Origin: Hemibagrus wyckioides | Taxonomy: Eukaryota; Chordata; Actinopteri; Siluriformes; Bagridae | Direction: 5' to 3' | NCBI RefSeq assembly: GCF_019097595.1 | Contig: NC_080710.1 | Coordinates: 10,718,780-10,782,779 of the forward strand | DNA length: 64,000 bases | Shown: positions 46,983 to 58,360 of the stretch, one piece after another | How positions within the stretch are numbered: position 1 is the first letter of the stretch | How the letters are laid out: each line of letters begins with the position of its first letter | Position numbers and translations under genes: made by a program | Notes under the pieces: model-generated | What the model was told of the DNA's origin: nothing | Database searches by the model: none | The model's input: only the letters and a program-made list of their open reading frames with translations

Positions 46983-47414
46983 AGAGTGTTCGTGTTAACG
47001 GTGTAACTCGAGTTAACGAGACTGGTCAACAACATTAAACAAAGTGTTTGGCACGACTGGTTAGAGAAGAAGGTTTAGCGGAGGTAGGACCACACACACT
47101 GACGTCAAAATGGATAATAATAATAATAATAATAAAGTCATTTATCAGCGGGATGTTACACCCCCTAAAGCTATCCAGACTGCATGCTAGCTATCTTAAC
47201 AGCGACTACCGGCCGAATATAAACGCTGGACATTTGTAGGAGAAGTTGGTCACTGGCTATTAATCTTGGCTAATGCTGTAAAAAAAAAACACCTTAGTTT
47301 TAAAGTTATAAACGCACCAGGGTAACAAAAATAGGGGGGAAATGAGTAAATATTTTAAATCTGGTCCAGTACAAGTAAAAGAAGCAGTACTAGTGGGACA
47401 GGTGGTGTGTGTGT

Positions 47415-47417
<3 letters not shown>

Positions 47418-47504
<87 letters not shown>

Positions 47505-47520
47505 ATATATATATATATAT
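47418..47520. repeat. (TA)n microsatellite
   Basis: About 100 bases of TA with one TG-containing interruption, about 300 bases before the first prr19 coding exon. Open frames of Tyr-Ile repeats on both strands here are artefacts. Confidence 0.97.
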
Positions 47521-47816
47521 AGGATGAAACATGCACGCTGCGTACATATAAATTAACGTTAATGAGATGTTTTCCGTAAAGCTTCTTTCCATTAAGGATT
47601 TGAGACAATGTCCAGTTGAAATGAACTGGATTAATGTTGTACCGATGGTGCATATGCAAAAGTGTACTATGGGCAAAAATGTGTTTGTTTATGGGGTGCA
47701 TTATTATACCACTAGTCATCTAGTATCTAACTAATTGTTTTTTCTATATCGATTAAATGATCTCTTAGTCCAGCTAATTTCCTTTTATTTGTGTGCATTT
47801 AACTAGCATACTTGCT

Positions 47817-50800
47817 ATGAGGCATCACAGCAGAAGAGCATTGTCTGACAAACAAAATGTCTTAAACATGTACAACAGCAATAGGAAGGCCAAGTTGAAA
47901 CCCTGCAACACAGGTATTTCTGCTCCTTGCCACAGTTCAGTTTGTAGTAACAATAAAACTGAAGAGCATTACAGTGTGCCTCAAAAGACGAAACGTCTCA
48001 AAACCATTAAACAACGAAACCAAATTCGAAGGCAGAACAGCAACAGGTTTAACCCGCACCATCAACACTGTGAAAGAGGAAGCAAGAACAAAAGACCATG
48101 TAGTGAATGTCAGGATAGCCATTGCAGTTGCTTCCTGAACATTTCTGTAAAAGAAAAGCCAGTTGCTAAGCCATTTCCTTCACAGAAGCCAAGCATTATC
48201 ACTGAAGGTCGTCTTACATCTATCAGAGGCCTTTTCAGCCATGAGGTGAGGTCTGTAGACATCGAAAGACTAGTACAGGAAAAGAAACATCACAAGCACA
48301 CAGAAAAGCAGGAAGGACATACTACTGCAAGTAATTCCCCTACTCCTCCCTGTGTAATTCCCCATTCAGCATCCCCTGCTGTGATTGCTGAAACAAGTGA
48401 GGAAGGCATTTCTGCATGTGCAAATAAAGACCAGAAATCAAAGAAATTAAAGAAAACAGATCATTTGCAGACTAATTTAGAAGAGACAGACGCTGTGATT
48501 TTGCACAGCGGAGATGAAAATCACAGTTCTACACAGATTCCAAAAACTACAGATAATACTGCTAGATCTGCAAGCCCATCAGATCAGAAAGGGGTGCAAG
48601 AAGCTGCCAGTTTGTCTTCGTCAGAAAGTGAATCTGTACGTAAGTCCTTTCCAACATCCTTTAAAGTCACCCCGAATGACTATAAAGCCATTCTGAAAAA
48701 GAAAAACACACACATCCAAAAGCAAACTGCTGCCATGGATCTGCAACCTGATTTTGTAAATTCTGAAAGACTTGGCATCCCTGCAGGGTTAGAAGTCTTA
48801 AATTTTCACGCGCCACAGTTTGATCCTAGTCCTACAATCTTCCCGTTTTCTTCACCCACAATGGATGGAAAAATAAATGCACTGAGAGATAAAAGTCAAC
48901 ACAGTAAACCTGGTTTTTCATCCAAAGATGACACAGTGAGTAGGCTCACAGCCCGGCTGTGTCACGATCTAGGTTCTTTTCCACTACAGCGCCACTGCCC
49001 TCTGCTGACAGACTGCAGGAAAGTGCTTCTGCACCACCTACAGGAACGACATGGCTCTCAGCTTCACCACAACCTGCACAGGCTTCACTCACACCTCAGT
49101 GTAGAGGGGCCACATTCCCCACACACTGCAGAGCAAGTATGGCCTAGAAAAGTGCAAAAATATTTAGACAATAAACAAAAGCATTTCGGCTATATGAGGA
49201 AACATGAAGATGATCAACAGAGTGAGATAATGGAATTTCAGACAGGTATGTCACCTTATCAGTAAGTGGCCATATTACATATAGTAATTTATATTTGGGT
49301 GAAAAAAAAGGATTTACATATTTTCTGAACAGTGTTTGTTATTGTCTGTGCTAGATAATGGCTCACAAAATGAGGGCTTTTGTGAGAATGTGGATAGAAG
49401 AGCAGCCATTAAGAGGCAGAGGAAGCAAACTTGGGGGATACTCTCACCTCAGGATTTTGTCACAAAACTCCAACGGCCATGCCCAGATACGGTATGCCTT
49501 TGATGGTACAGAGTTGCACAACACATACAGATGCAAAAAACATGCTCTGTTACTACCAACACATGAAAATGTACTGACTGAAACGTATGGAAACGAACAC
49601 AATATTGCATTACTTAGCCATGTCCTTTCACTTAAGGCACGTATGTGCTGATCTATTCATGAAATATGCATGTAAACCTGTACCTATATTTGTAAGGCTA
49701 CATTATATTCTTACATTTCTTTAAAACTAACTTTTGGGGTAATGGAAAAATCCATTTTTGGCCAAACTATTCATTCAGTAGTGCACAAAGCCCACTATAA
49801 AAATTATTGTGATTATTATGAGTAGGATGGCCAAAATATAATCAAAAATGAAACTTTTAGGGTTAAGAAATTTGATTCTGATTCTGATAGCATTATAAGA
49901 ATAATGAGGGGCAAACTGTTAGACACACACACTCGCACACACTTCAATGCAGCTGCATTCATGGTTTCATGATGAAGTGTTTCATGTCCATGATGATGTC
50001 ATGGGTTTCCACTGAATTCCAAAGATATTATATTAAACTTTTCTATACAATATACTACGTCTGTCCTTTTGTGTAATTTGTACTATGATTGAACAATCTG
50101 TGCATAGTATGTTAAAAAAATGTATGATACAGCAAACAATGCACCTCATTACACCTGTGACTGTACATATACACATTTCGAGTACAGCTAAAGGGTCTAA
50201 AGTAAAATTGATATAAAATGTAACACAGTTTTGCTATGGGGAAGTGGTGGTTCATTAGATTTGTTTTCTCTGTCTGTAGTTAAGCCAATGGAATATAACA
50301 GCACAGTCTCAAGAGTCTCTTACAGCAAAGCCGTACTCCAAATCCAAGACATTGTCCCTGCACCAGGCCTTCACTAGATCTCAGATTCCAACACTGTGGT
50401 CTTGCACAGATCGGATTGTGGACCCCTTTTTCCTGGAGCCACAAAAGCAAGTAAAATTAAGCAGTGGTGAAAACAGGAGGAGACACAGCACTGCACTACC
50501 ACTGCTGGAACAGTGGAGAAATGACCCTGATTTAAATTTTCTGTTCCAGGACGAGAATTCAAAGAGAACCCATACGTCATTAGGTTCTCTAACAGAGCTG
50601 AGGAATCATTCTCCTGACCCCGACACTGAGAGTGTCAGTGAGAGGCTGTTCTTTAGTGCTTCCTCTACTGTTTCAGCGTTCTTTCCTCCTGAAGGGTTTT
50701 GTTATGAACCTTACTATCGGTTTCCACATCCATCCAACTCCTTTTACAGGTCCGAAAAATCTACTACGAGTCTTTACGCTCAGCCAGATGTTGAAAAGCA

Positions 50801-50843
50801 GGGACTTGAACCATCCTTGCACTCGACTAATCCTTATTTCTAG
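47817..50843 (+). CDS. prr19: Proline-rich protein 19 (meiotic recombination factor)
   Basis: Three coding exons: 47817-49245, 49355-49491, 50280-50843, giving about 709 residues. In mammals PRR19 pairs with CNTD1 and promotes crossover maturation in meiosis. The start Met at 47817 (MRHHSRRALSDKQNVLNMYN) follows an acceptor at about 47806; an upstream in-frame Met at 47793 lies in the intron side. The protein is Lys/Ser/Pro-rich and low in hydrophobic core, with conserved-looking patches: a basic N-terminus, LTSIRGLFSHEVRSVDIERL near the middle of exon 1, WGILSPQDFVTKLQRPCPDT in exon 2, and IPTLWSCTDRIVDPFFLEP in exon 3. It is about twice the human length. Identity rests on these patches plus the head-to-head pafah1b3 neighbour, as in mammals. 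Confidence 0.82.
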
Positions 50844-51694
50844 CATTGGCCGTAAGCTAATGGTTACATAAAGCTATATATTTTATATGTAGCATTTATT
50901 GTGATGCAGTGACTTTGAGTGTCATCACTAGATTAGACTAAAAAAAGTTAAATAGATGGAAAGAAATGTTTAATAGTGAAAATAATCACTTTAGTTTTTA
51001 TGTGATTATATATGTACTTCAACTTTGTAATTTGAGCTTTGGGCCAGACCAGAGTTCCCTTCTATAAAATTTCCTAACTGTTACTTAGTAGAAGCGTGTG
51101 TAATTTCCCCTTACTAAAGTGTATTGCAAAATGAATTTGCTCAGATGCATATCTATAAACCTGACATATGATTCTTGGTCATTTCAGTTTGATTGACATG
51201 TCACAATTATGTATTATTGTGATTTGGACAGCATAATTGAATGGATTAATACACCCAGTAACACTTTTGATGTAAAAAATGTGTTTTCTCTGGTACTCAT
51301 GGCAGTATATCAGCCTTCTGTTTGAGTTTGTTTTTGACAGACCAAAGTACATGTGCAGTAGCAATGCATATGTGCTTCATATAGTCAAGAATGCAGATTT
51401 ATAATAAAGTGTTATTTTATTTTCATTTTTATTTCTCACAAAATCTTTTTTGGTGTTGTTGCTTACAGCTGATATTTTGTGTCAGATTTATGTTATTTAA
51501 CAGGATTTATGCCATTTTCATTCTGTTCATTGTTCATACTTCTCTTGCCAGTGCACACTGAAGTAAATAATCATTTAAGAAAAATGTTATTAATAAAGAA
51601 ATTGGTACCAAATGTTTGCAGTCTAATACAGGCTTATTTACTTTCATGATTTCTTTGGAAGAAAAGAGACTAGAGATGAAGCATAAGTCTGATG
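50844..51694. other. Convergent 3' region of prr19 and tlr21
   Basis: Contains AATAAA at 51403-51408, the likely prr19 polyadenylation signal, and minus-strand AATAAA candidates near 51417-51435 for the Toll-like receptor. No exon seen. Confidence 0.55.
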
Positions 51695-54676
51695 TTAGGG
51701 CATAAGGGGATATGGCTCATCATCCATTTGTTCCTGGTTCTTACAATATTCTCTTTCCTCTGCTTTTGCATCATCTTTCTGCTGCCCAATGTGTACATTC
51801 TCCTCCATCTGTTCTTCATCTTGGCGTCTACAGTTGCTGCTTCTTAAAGCTCTTTTAAGCTGCTTCCAGAACAGCCCCTGTGCCTTGACGGGATCTGTGC
51901 ATTCGAGTCCTGGCCACTGCAGATAAGTCTTTTTCAGCATAACTTTTCTCATACGGTGATAGGCAGAGAGCTGTCGCTCATGGATGGACTCCAAAAAGAC
52001 CAGTAAGAGCACATCCTGCATCTCGTCAAAAAGACGGTAGCTGGCCAACTGGATCTCTAGGGAGCACCACTCACTATGGAGGAAGTTCTGGCTGACCACA
52101 CACACTGTTTTGCGGCTGTTGTAAACCGCTGACACAATGTTGTCGACTATATTGCGGCCCGGCTCAAAGTCCCGGTGGTGGAGGCAAAGTCGGAACCCAC
52201 TCCCTTCAAGGTTTGGGAGAAGCTCCTCCATCACCCATTTCTCATCTGCCGAGTTGTAGGAGATGAAAGCATCATACGTGCATTTCTCTTCCTTTTCTCG
52301 AATTCGACGCCACTGCTCACCAAACCAAGAGCGGAAGACGTAATAGCCATATTTAAATTTCCAGTAGAGCTTGACATAAAGTAGTGGCAGTAATGTTAGT
52401 AGCAGTGTTACAACATAAGTAGAGGCAAACCAGTACACTCCAAAATCTGAGCATACATGGGTGTCAAAGTTGTAAAAGCTTGAATTTTTGTCACCTGGAC
52501 AGGTATGGTTGTAAAGATATATAACCTGGACCCTTTGGTTGTTTTTTGTCCAATTCTTTAGCTCGCTATTGGGACAGTTGCAACTGAGAGGAGTATTTCT
52601 AACATCTAGATACTGTAGATTAGTCAGATTTTCCAGCAAGTCCACATCCAAAGTCTGCATGGCATTGCGGTTAAGATGCACTACTTTCAGTCCTGTGAGA
52701 TTGCCAAATACCTCTTTTGAGAATGACTCAATGCCCATGTTCTCAACTGTTAATTTCTCCAGCTTGTGAAGATTTTTGAAAATTCCTGGTTTGAGTTGGG
52801 TTATGCCAACACATGAGTCATCTAATGTTAAAAATTTTAAGTTTATTAGGTCATCAAATGTGTCAGTGCTAAAAGATGAGATATGGTTGTTACTGAGGTA
52901 AAGACTTTTCAGGGATGTGAGACCACGAAAAAATGCATGTGGTAATAAGTTGATGCCATATGGCATCTGTCCATCTAACTTTAAGTCAGTCAGCTTTGTT
53001 AAATTCACAAATGGGGAGTTTACATGTTGTTTAGCATAATGGATGAAATTGCCTTGTAAATCTAGCACGTTCAGTGTGCGATGCAGGCTTCCAATCAGCT
53101 GAACATCAATTTTTGCTAGACGATTGCGGTCTAAGTAAAGATTATTCAAGCTGTCTAGCCCTACAAATGCTAGGGGCATTAAATGTGCTATCTTGTTTCC
53201 TCCTAAATCTAAAATCCTTAGCTGACTGAGGGAGTAGAATGTGTTGTTGAATATGACAGAAATTTGGTTATTACGTAAATTAAGTGTCTGAAGACTGTGA
53301 AGGTCCTCAAAGCTCTCATTATAGAGATCAGTCAGAAGATTGTTGTCCAGACGGAGCGTAAGAAGGTCTTTAAGTCCACTGAGTGCTTTGCGATCCAAGT
53401 AGGCAATTATGTTTATATTCAGTTGAAGAGTTGTCAGATTTGGCGTATGGCTGAAAGCAAAAGAATTCACTTTAAGAATGCGATTGTAGCGGTAGCTCAG
53501 TTCCTTCAAGTGGAGGAATTTTGTGCCATTTTTGCAACTTTCAAGCTCTGAAAAGTGGTTATGTTCAATTTTGAGTTTCACAAGATATTTTTGTCTTACA
53601 AGGAATTTCAAACAGCCTATGCTTTTCAGCTGATTGAATGAAAGGTCCAAACTATTAGTTATAGTAGGACAGTCAGAAAATGTCTTACTATTAAGAACTT
53701 TCAGATCATTGCTCTGAAGGAGCATTTTTTGCATATGTTTGTTTGGATAGTATGACAGTTGTTTGCACAGTGAAACTATCATTTGGGGCTCTTTTAATCC
53801 CAAACCTGAGAAGTCTACATGCCAAGGAATCACATTAGTATGATTAAGGAGTGTTATAATAGAAATGTTGGTTGAATGCAAATGTAAGTATGTCAGACTG
53901 CTCAGGTTCAGACCAAAGAAAGCTTGGGCTGATAGACCTTCATTGTAAGAGAGATCCAGCAGTTTGACTCTGCTTAGAAAGTCATTTCTGCATTCCAGTG
54001 TGGTTAGGTTGTTATGACCAAGAAAAAGATGGGAAAGTGACTGCGGCAGGTTGGCTGAGTGTAGCAAAGTGATAAGTCTGTTGAAGGAAATGTCCAGGTA
54101 TTTCAGCCTTTTCAGCTTTGATATGGAGTGCACCAATGCTGAGAAGTTCTTTAACTGGTTTGTACTTAGATCCAGAGTCTCTAATTCTGATAAGCTAGAA
54201 AATAGGTCAGAAGATATATTTGTCAGTCTGTTGCCATTCAGGAACAAAGTTCTGAGGGTCTGAAGGTCTTGGAAAATGGACGAATCCAGATAAACTATGT
54301 CGTTGATGGACAAGTTAAGCATGCGAAGATCATGTAGGTTAGAAAAGGCATCTTTCTTGATGTCCTTAATGTGATTGTTGCTTAGTTGCAGAAATCTGAG
54401 GTTCGGCAGGCCAGAGAAGCTATTTTGAGGAATTTCGTCAACTTTGCAGTAGAAGATTGAAACGTTTGTAGCAGAATTTGGTAAGTCACCCACAATAGCA
54501 CTCAATGTCTGAGCTTGGCGTTCAGTGCATTTGAAGGTTGTATGGTTTGAGCCAGGAAATTCTATACAATTCTTGAAACTGTAGCTCATGCTGAACTGAC
54601 ACATCGAAATGACAATTGTCACTGAGATCAGAGCTTGGATCCTGTATTGTGCCATAGCTTGTAGACCTGTGTTCAT
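51695..54676 (-). CDS. tlr21: Toll-like receptor 21
   Basis: A single uninterrupted 993-residue frame. Order: signal peptide, a long leucine-rich-repeat ectodomain (about 30-745, over 20 LxxLxLxxN repeats, closed by a cysteine cap CNCP...C...C), a membrane helix (about 748-770), and a TIR domain (801-945). The TIR domain starts YDAFISYNSADE and contains the BB-loop RDFEPGRNI, SRKTVCVVS and the FW box (LFWKQLKRAL). A 48-residue acidic tail follows. The intronless plan, length and TIR wording fit fish TLR21, an endosomal CpG-DNA sensor acting through MyD88. TLR13/TLR22-type receptors of the same subfamily are the alternative. Met at 54655 (MAQYRIQAL) has a better start context and gives a tighter signal peptide than the first Met. 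It is convergent with prr19. Confidence 0.82.
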   Translation of the reverse strand: MNTGLQAMAQYRIQALISVTIVISMCQFSMSYSFKNCIEFPGSNHTTFKCTERQAQTLSAIVGDLPNSATNVSIFYCKVDEIPQNSFSGLPNLRFLQLSNNHIKDIKKDAFSNLHDLRMLNLSINDIVYLDSSIFQDLQTLRTLFLNGNRLTNISSDLFSSLSELETLDLSTNQLKNFSALVHSISKLKRLKYLDISFNRLITLLHSANLPQSLSHLFLGHNNLTTLECRNDFLSRVKLLDLSYNEGLSAQAFFGLNLSSLTYLHLHSTNISIITLLNHTNVIPWHVDFSGLGLKEPQMIVSLCKQLSYYPNKHMQKMLLQSNDLKVLNSKTFSDCPTITNSLDLSFNQLKSIGCLKFLVRQKYLVKLKIEHNHFSELESCKNGTKFLHLKELSYRYNRILKVNSFAFSHTPNLTTLQLNINIIAYLDRKALSGLKDLLTLRLDNNLLTDLYNESFEDLHSLQTLNLRNNQISVIFNNTFYSLSQLRILDLGGNKIAHLMPLAFVGLDSLNNLYLDRNRLAKIDVQLIGSLHRTLNVLDLQGNFIHYAKQHVNSPFVNLTKLTDLKLDGQMPYGINLLPHAFFRGLTSLKSLYLSNNHISSFSTDTFDDLINLKFLTLDDSCVGITQLKPGIFKNLHKLEKLTVENMGIESFSKEVFGNLTGLKVVHLNRNAMQTLDVDLLENLTNLQYLDVRNTPLSCNCPNSELKNWTKNNQRVQVIYLYNHTCPGDKNSSFYNFDTHVCSDFGVYWFASTYVVTLLLTLLPLLYVKLYWKFKYGYYVFRSWFGEQWRRIREKEEKCTYDAFISYNSADEKWVMEELLPNLEGSGFRLCLHHRDFEPGRNIVDNIVSAVYNSRKTVCVVSQNFLHSEWCSLEIQLASYRLFDEMQDVLLLVFLESIHERQLSAYHRMRKVMLKKTYLQWPGLECTDPVKAQGLFWKQLKRALRSSNCRRQDEEQMEENVHIGQQKDDAKAEEREYCKNQEQMDDEPYPLMP

Positions 54677-55975
54677 CCAGAATGCTTTTCAAAGATTTTC
54701 AAGTCTTTTTTGGTATGGTATGTTTAATAATATAGAAGGCCTGGACTCTCTGGGCTTTTATGGTCAACCACAATTGTCTGGAAAGAAAGAAGAAAAGAAC
54801 AACTGTTAATTCAACAACAACAGCAATCAGTTTTTGCTTTCAGACATCTTGACTACTTTCTAATGGTCATACTTGATAAAAAAAAAAGGAAAGAAAAAGA
54901 AAAAGAAAGAAAGCAAAAGTACTTAAACACATAGGAACCCACATAAACATATAAACCACACAGATTACATAAATACATAGGGGGTTTAGTAAGGGTTGTA
55001 AATAAAGTAACTTTTTTGCAGTTTTTACCTGGCCTGCCATTTGCAATTCCTGAAGTTATAGTGAACTCTGACTGCCAAAATCACATCTGATATAAGATAA
55101 ATGTTTAATGTGTAATTAACTGTATTGTACAAATGTTGAAAATGTAAATTACTTCAAAAGTGCTTCAAGAGCTTAAATACGTTTTCCAGGCCATCTATTA
55201 CTATGACTATTGCTGCTGCATTTTCGGATATAATTTATTTTTTAAAGTGTATTAATATGTTGCTTTTCCAGTTTTATTTGCCTTCGGTTGATACAAGTTC
55301 CTGTTCTTGGTTGACAGAAGTGAAAGCTGATGAGGAAATATGATGCTTTTTTAGCCCCCCATCTGGGCAGGTTACCAGAAACCATGCCAAAGTGAAATAA
55401 TGAAGTTTTTTGTCCATTCTAATGCTTGATGTGGCCCAAAAACACCTAAGCCATGCTTACATAGAAAACAATAAAACAAAACCAACTGGCATTTATTTAA
55501 AAAAAAAAAAAAGATACCACAAGCACACTTTACATACAAAACATAGAACATAAAAAAGCATTTGTACACTTACAATTATTTTGGTCTTCACAGTTAATCC
55601 ATGCTTAATATGATGCCCTGCACCATGTGGTTACATGCTTGGGAGACCTGTATGAAATTAAAGATTACTACATACAGACTACATACATCCACTATAAATT
55701 ATTGTGAGACCAGTTGGCTAATAGTAATTGCAAAATGGGTCTAACAGCATCTGTTTGCAAAAGGAAGGCCACTCTATTCACCAGATAAGCAAATTCCCCA
55801 TAGTAGTGTAATAAAGGCCAAAGGTTAATGAACACTGACAAAGTACTGGCAGAACCAGAAAGATACCAGTACCAGTATCTGGGTTTTTCTTTTTTCTACA
55901 GTGGTGCTTATGTTCATTGATGACATTAAGAACACATAATTATTCATGCTCCTTAGAGAGCTCTTTAGATCTGTG

Positions 55976-56013
<38 letters not shown>

Positions 56014-56374
56014 GAGAAGAAATAAGCAGAATGTCAGCAGATAGTTTGGAGGAACTGCTCCCTGGACCTGTTTGATCCAGCCGGATATCCTACTTCCGGT
56101 TAGAGTTCTCATCACTTTGAAACCATTCACCACTGCTGAGGATGGCATGTTGGATACCACTTAGAAACCACAAGGATTTTTTTTTTTAACTGCAATTGAT
56201 ATGATCAGTTTTGCAATAACTTCCTAGGACTACAAGTGATAAGATTTAGAACGGCAAATATTGTTAACTGTTTTTATTCATTACTTTTTGACCATATAGT
56301 ACCAATATAGAAGCAAGTTATTTATAATTGCACCATCTGGTGCCACACAGATGAGGTTTCCTTTAGAATTTGGT
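54677..56374. other. Spacer upstream of tlr21
   Basis: Presumed tlr21 promoter and 5' UTR; AT-rich with an A/G-rich tract at 54880-54920. An (ATG)n/(GAT)n microsatellite lies at 55976-56009, giving a spurious His-rich frame on the minus strand. No TATA box or exon identified. Confidence 0.5.
55976..56009. repeat. (GAT)n microsatellite
   Basis: Eleven GAT units. Confidence 0.97.
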
Positions 56375-56580
56375 TCCTCTTAATTTTCTTCCTCATATTG
56401 TCTCAGGCTTTTCTCACCACTGTCACCTCTGACTTGCTCATTAGGAATAAATTTATAAATTAATTTATAAAAATTTATAAATAAATTAATTATATCATGT
56501 TTTTATATATTTTCGCAAAGTTGCTTTGTGGCAATGTCCATTGTTAAAATTGATTATACAAATAAATTTAATTGAATTGA
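56375..56580 (-). repeat. Fish interspersed repeat (SINE-like), copy 3
   Basis: Reverse orientation of the family at 25650 and 30585: the minus strand reads TGGACATTGCCACAAAGCAA and, further on, CCTAATGAGCAAG-type words. The middle is a run of AATTTATAAAT repeats. Confidence 0.55.
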
Positions 56581-56994
56581 CTTAAATTAAGTTTTGTAAA
56601 TTAAAACCTACCTGTTCATGCCCAAACTTGAGTTTTTAACTAAAAACTAAAGCATTGTAACAGTTTTCTTTAGTAAAGCCAATACTGAGCATACATTTTG
56701 TCTGATTTTCAACAGTACATCTATGATTTTTATATCTTTAAATGATAACTATGTTTTGGGAAAGACAAAAGAAAAAAAGAAAGACTTGACATTGTTTTGT
56801 GCTTAAAACTCAAAGAGAAAATTCAGAAGGTAAACTTGTGAAGCAAACGCAAGAAATCCTCAAATGTTATTTGCAGGTATTGCCAAGTGAGGATGCTTAA
56901 GCACACATTATTAAAAAAAAATATAATGAATAATCAATAATCAGAGCTATTCACATTGAATTTACATTTACTGAGTACTTAATAACAGTCATTT

Positions 56995-57790
56995 GTACAC
57001 TTACACATTCGTGCAATTATCCAATCATGTCCGCAGTGCAGTGCATAAAATGTAGATATGGGTTATGGTGAGAAGAAAAGCTTGAGGCGGATGTGCTACA
57101 ACATCATAAGACCATGTTTCACTTCTGTCAACCAAAAACAGAAATCTGAAACAGCAGTGGGCAAGGACTCACCATAAGTGGACAGTTGAAGACTGAAAAC
57201 AAAGCCGGGTCTAATGAATCAGGATTTCTGCTGAGGCACACAGATGATTGGGTGAGAATTTGGCACCAACAGCATGAATCTATTGAACCAACCTGCCTTG
57301 TGTCAACAGTCCACAACAGTATGGGGAATGTTTTCTTGGCACAATTTGGGTTGTTAATACCAATCAAGTATTACTTGAATGACACAGACTATTTGAGTAT
57401 TGTTGCTGATCGTTTGCATCATTTCATTTCCACAATTTAACATCATCTAATAGCGACTTCCAGCATGATAATGCCCCATGTTACAAAGCAAAAGTCCCCT
57501 CAAGCTGGTTTCATAAACATGACAATGAGTTCAGTGTTCTTTACCTTACTAGTCACCAGATCTAAGATGTGGTAGAACAGGAGATTCACAGCATGAAAAC
57601 AAAAAATCTGCAGGAATTGCATGATGTAGTCATGTCAGAATAGAGCGGAATCTCAAAGGAATGTTTCCAACATCTTGTGGAATTCATGACATGAAGAAAT
57701 TAGACTCTTTTAATAGCAATAGAAATCACTACCCAGTATTAGTATCGTACTAGTTTCCATGCAAAATGTAATAAAATTTGTGCTCCTAAT
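56995..57790 (+). pseudogene. Degenerate Tc1-like transposon (family B), transposase remnant
   Basis: The plus strand preserves much of a Tc1-like transposase in pieces: RIWHQQHESIEPTCLVSTV, GNVFLAQFG, DYLSIVADRLHHF, then FQHDNAPCYKAKV-type and SWFHKHDNEFSVL in shifted frames. It ends in CCCAGTATTAGTATCGTACT near the family terminus. Several stops and frameshifts; the catalytic Glu block is missing. Confidence 0.8.
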
Positions 57791-58128
57791 AAAGTAAGTG
57801 TATTTTAAATATAGTGTATATTCACATTTGGTAGTTTGGCTACTTGGTTTTTACTTTTAGATACTTTTTTATACCTCTAAACTTGCATGCTATATTTGTA
57901 CACCTTACCTTCATCAGTTGTTGCTGCATAAATCTTTGAGAAGTGAATAAGACTGTCTCTGTATTAGCGTTTTAGCGTCCATCACTCTCTCTTTTCTTCA
58001 GGAAAAGACCAGAATTAATTTCAGCAGAAACAAAAAAGAGGAAGCAAAATGAACGCATACATTTGGAAACTTTGCACTGTGATTAAATCACACTCAAAGC
58101 ACTGACAAAAGCACTCCAAAACAAATAT

Positions 58129-58134
58129 TTTATT
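58129..58134 (-). terminator. Candidate cnfn polyadenylation signal
   Basis: AATAAA on the minus strand, about 230 bases after the cnfn stop at 58361. Confidence 0.45.
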
Positions 58135-58153
58135 GAACTGGGTAGTCAAAATG

Positions 58154-58154
<1 letters not shown>

Positions 58155-58197
<43 letters not shown>

Positions 58198-58206
58198 TAA
58201 TAATAT
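58155..58206. repeat. (TAA)n microsatellite
   Basis: About 17 TAA units with one C interruption. Confidence 0.95.
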
Positions 58207-58360
58207 GATTATTATTGCAATATTAATAATATTGTACAAGGCAGTCTACAGTAAAGTACTCCTATGACTAGTTATTATTTATCTATAAATTAACATGTGG
58301 AAGAGGAAGTTTTGTCATCAGGAAGCCACCAGGCATCATGTCCCTGACTTTTTGGATTCC

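Noticed and set aside
47260..47719. Open frames of Tyr-Ile repeats
   Set aside because: They are translations of a TA microsatellite.
55825..56160. His-rich minus-strand open frame
   Set aside because: It comes from the GAT microsatellite at 55976-56009.
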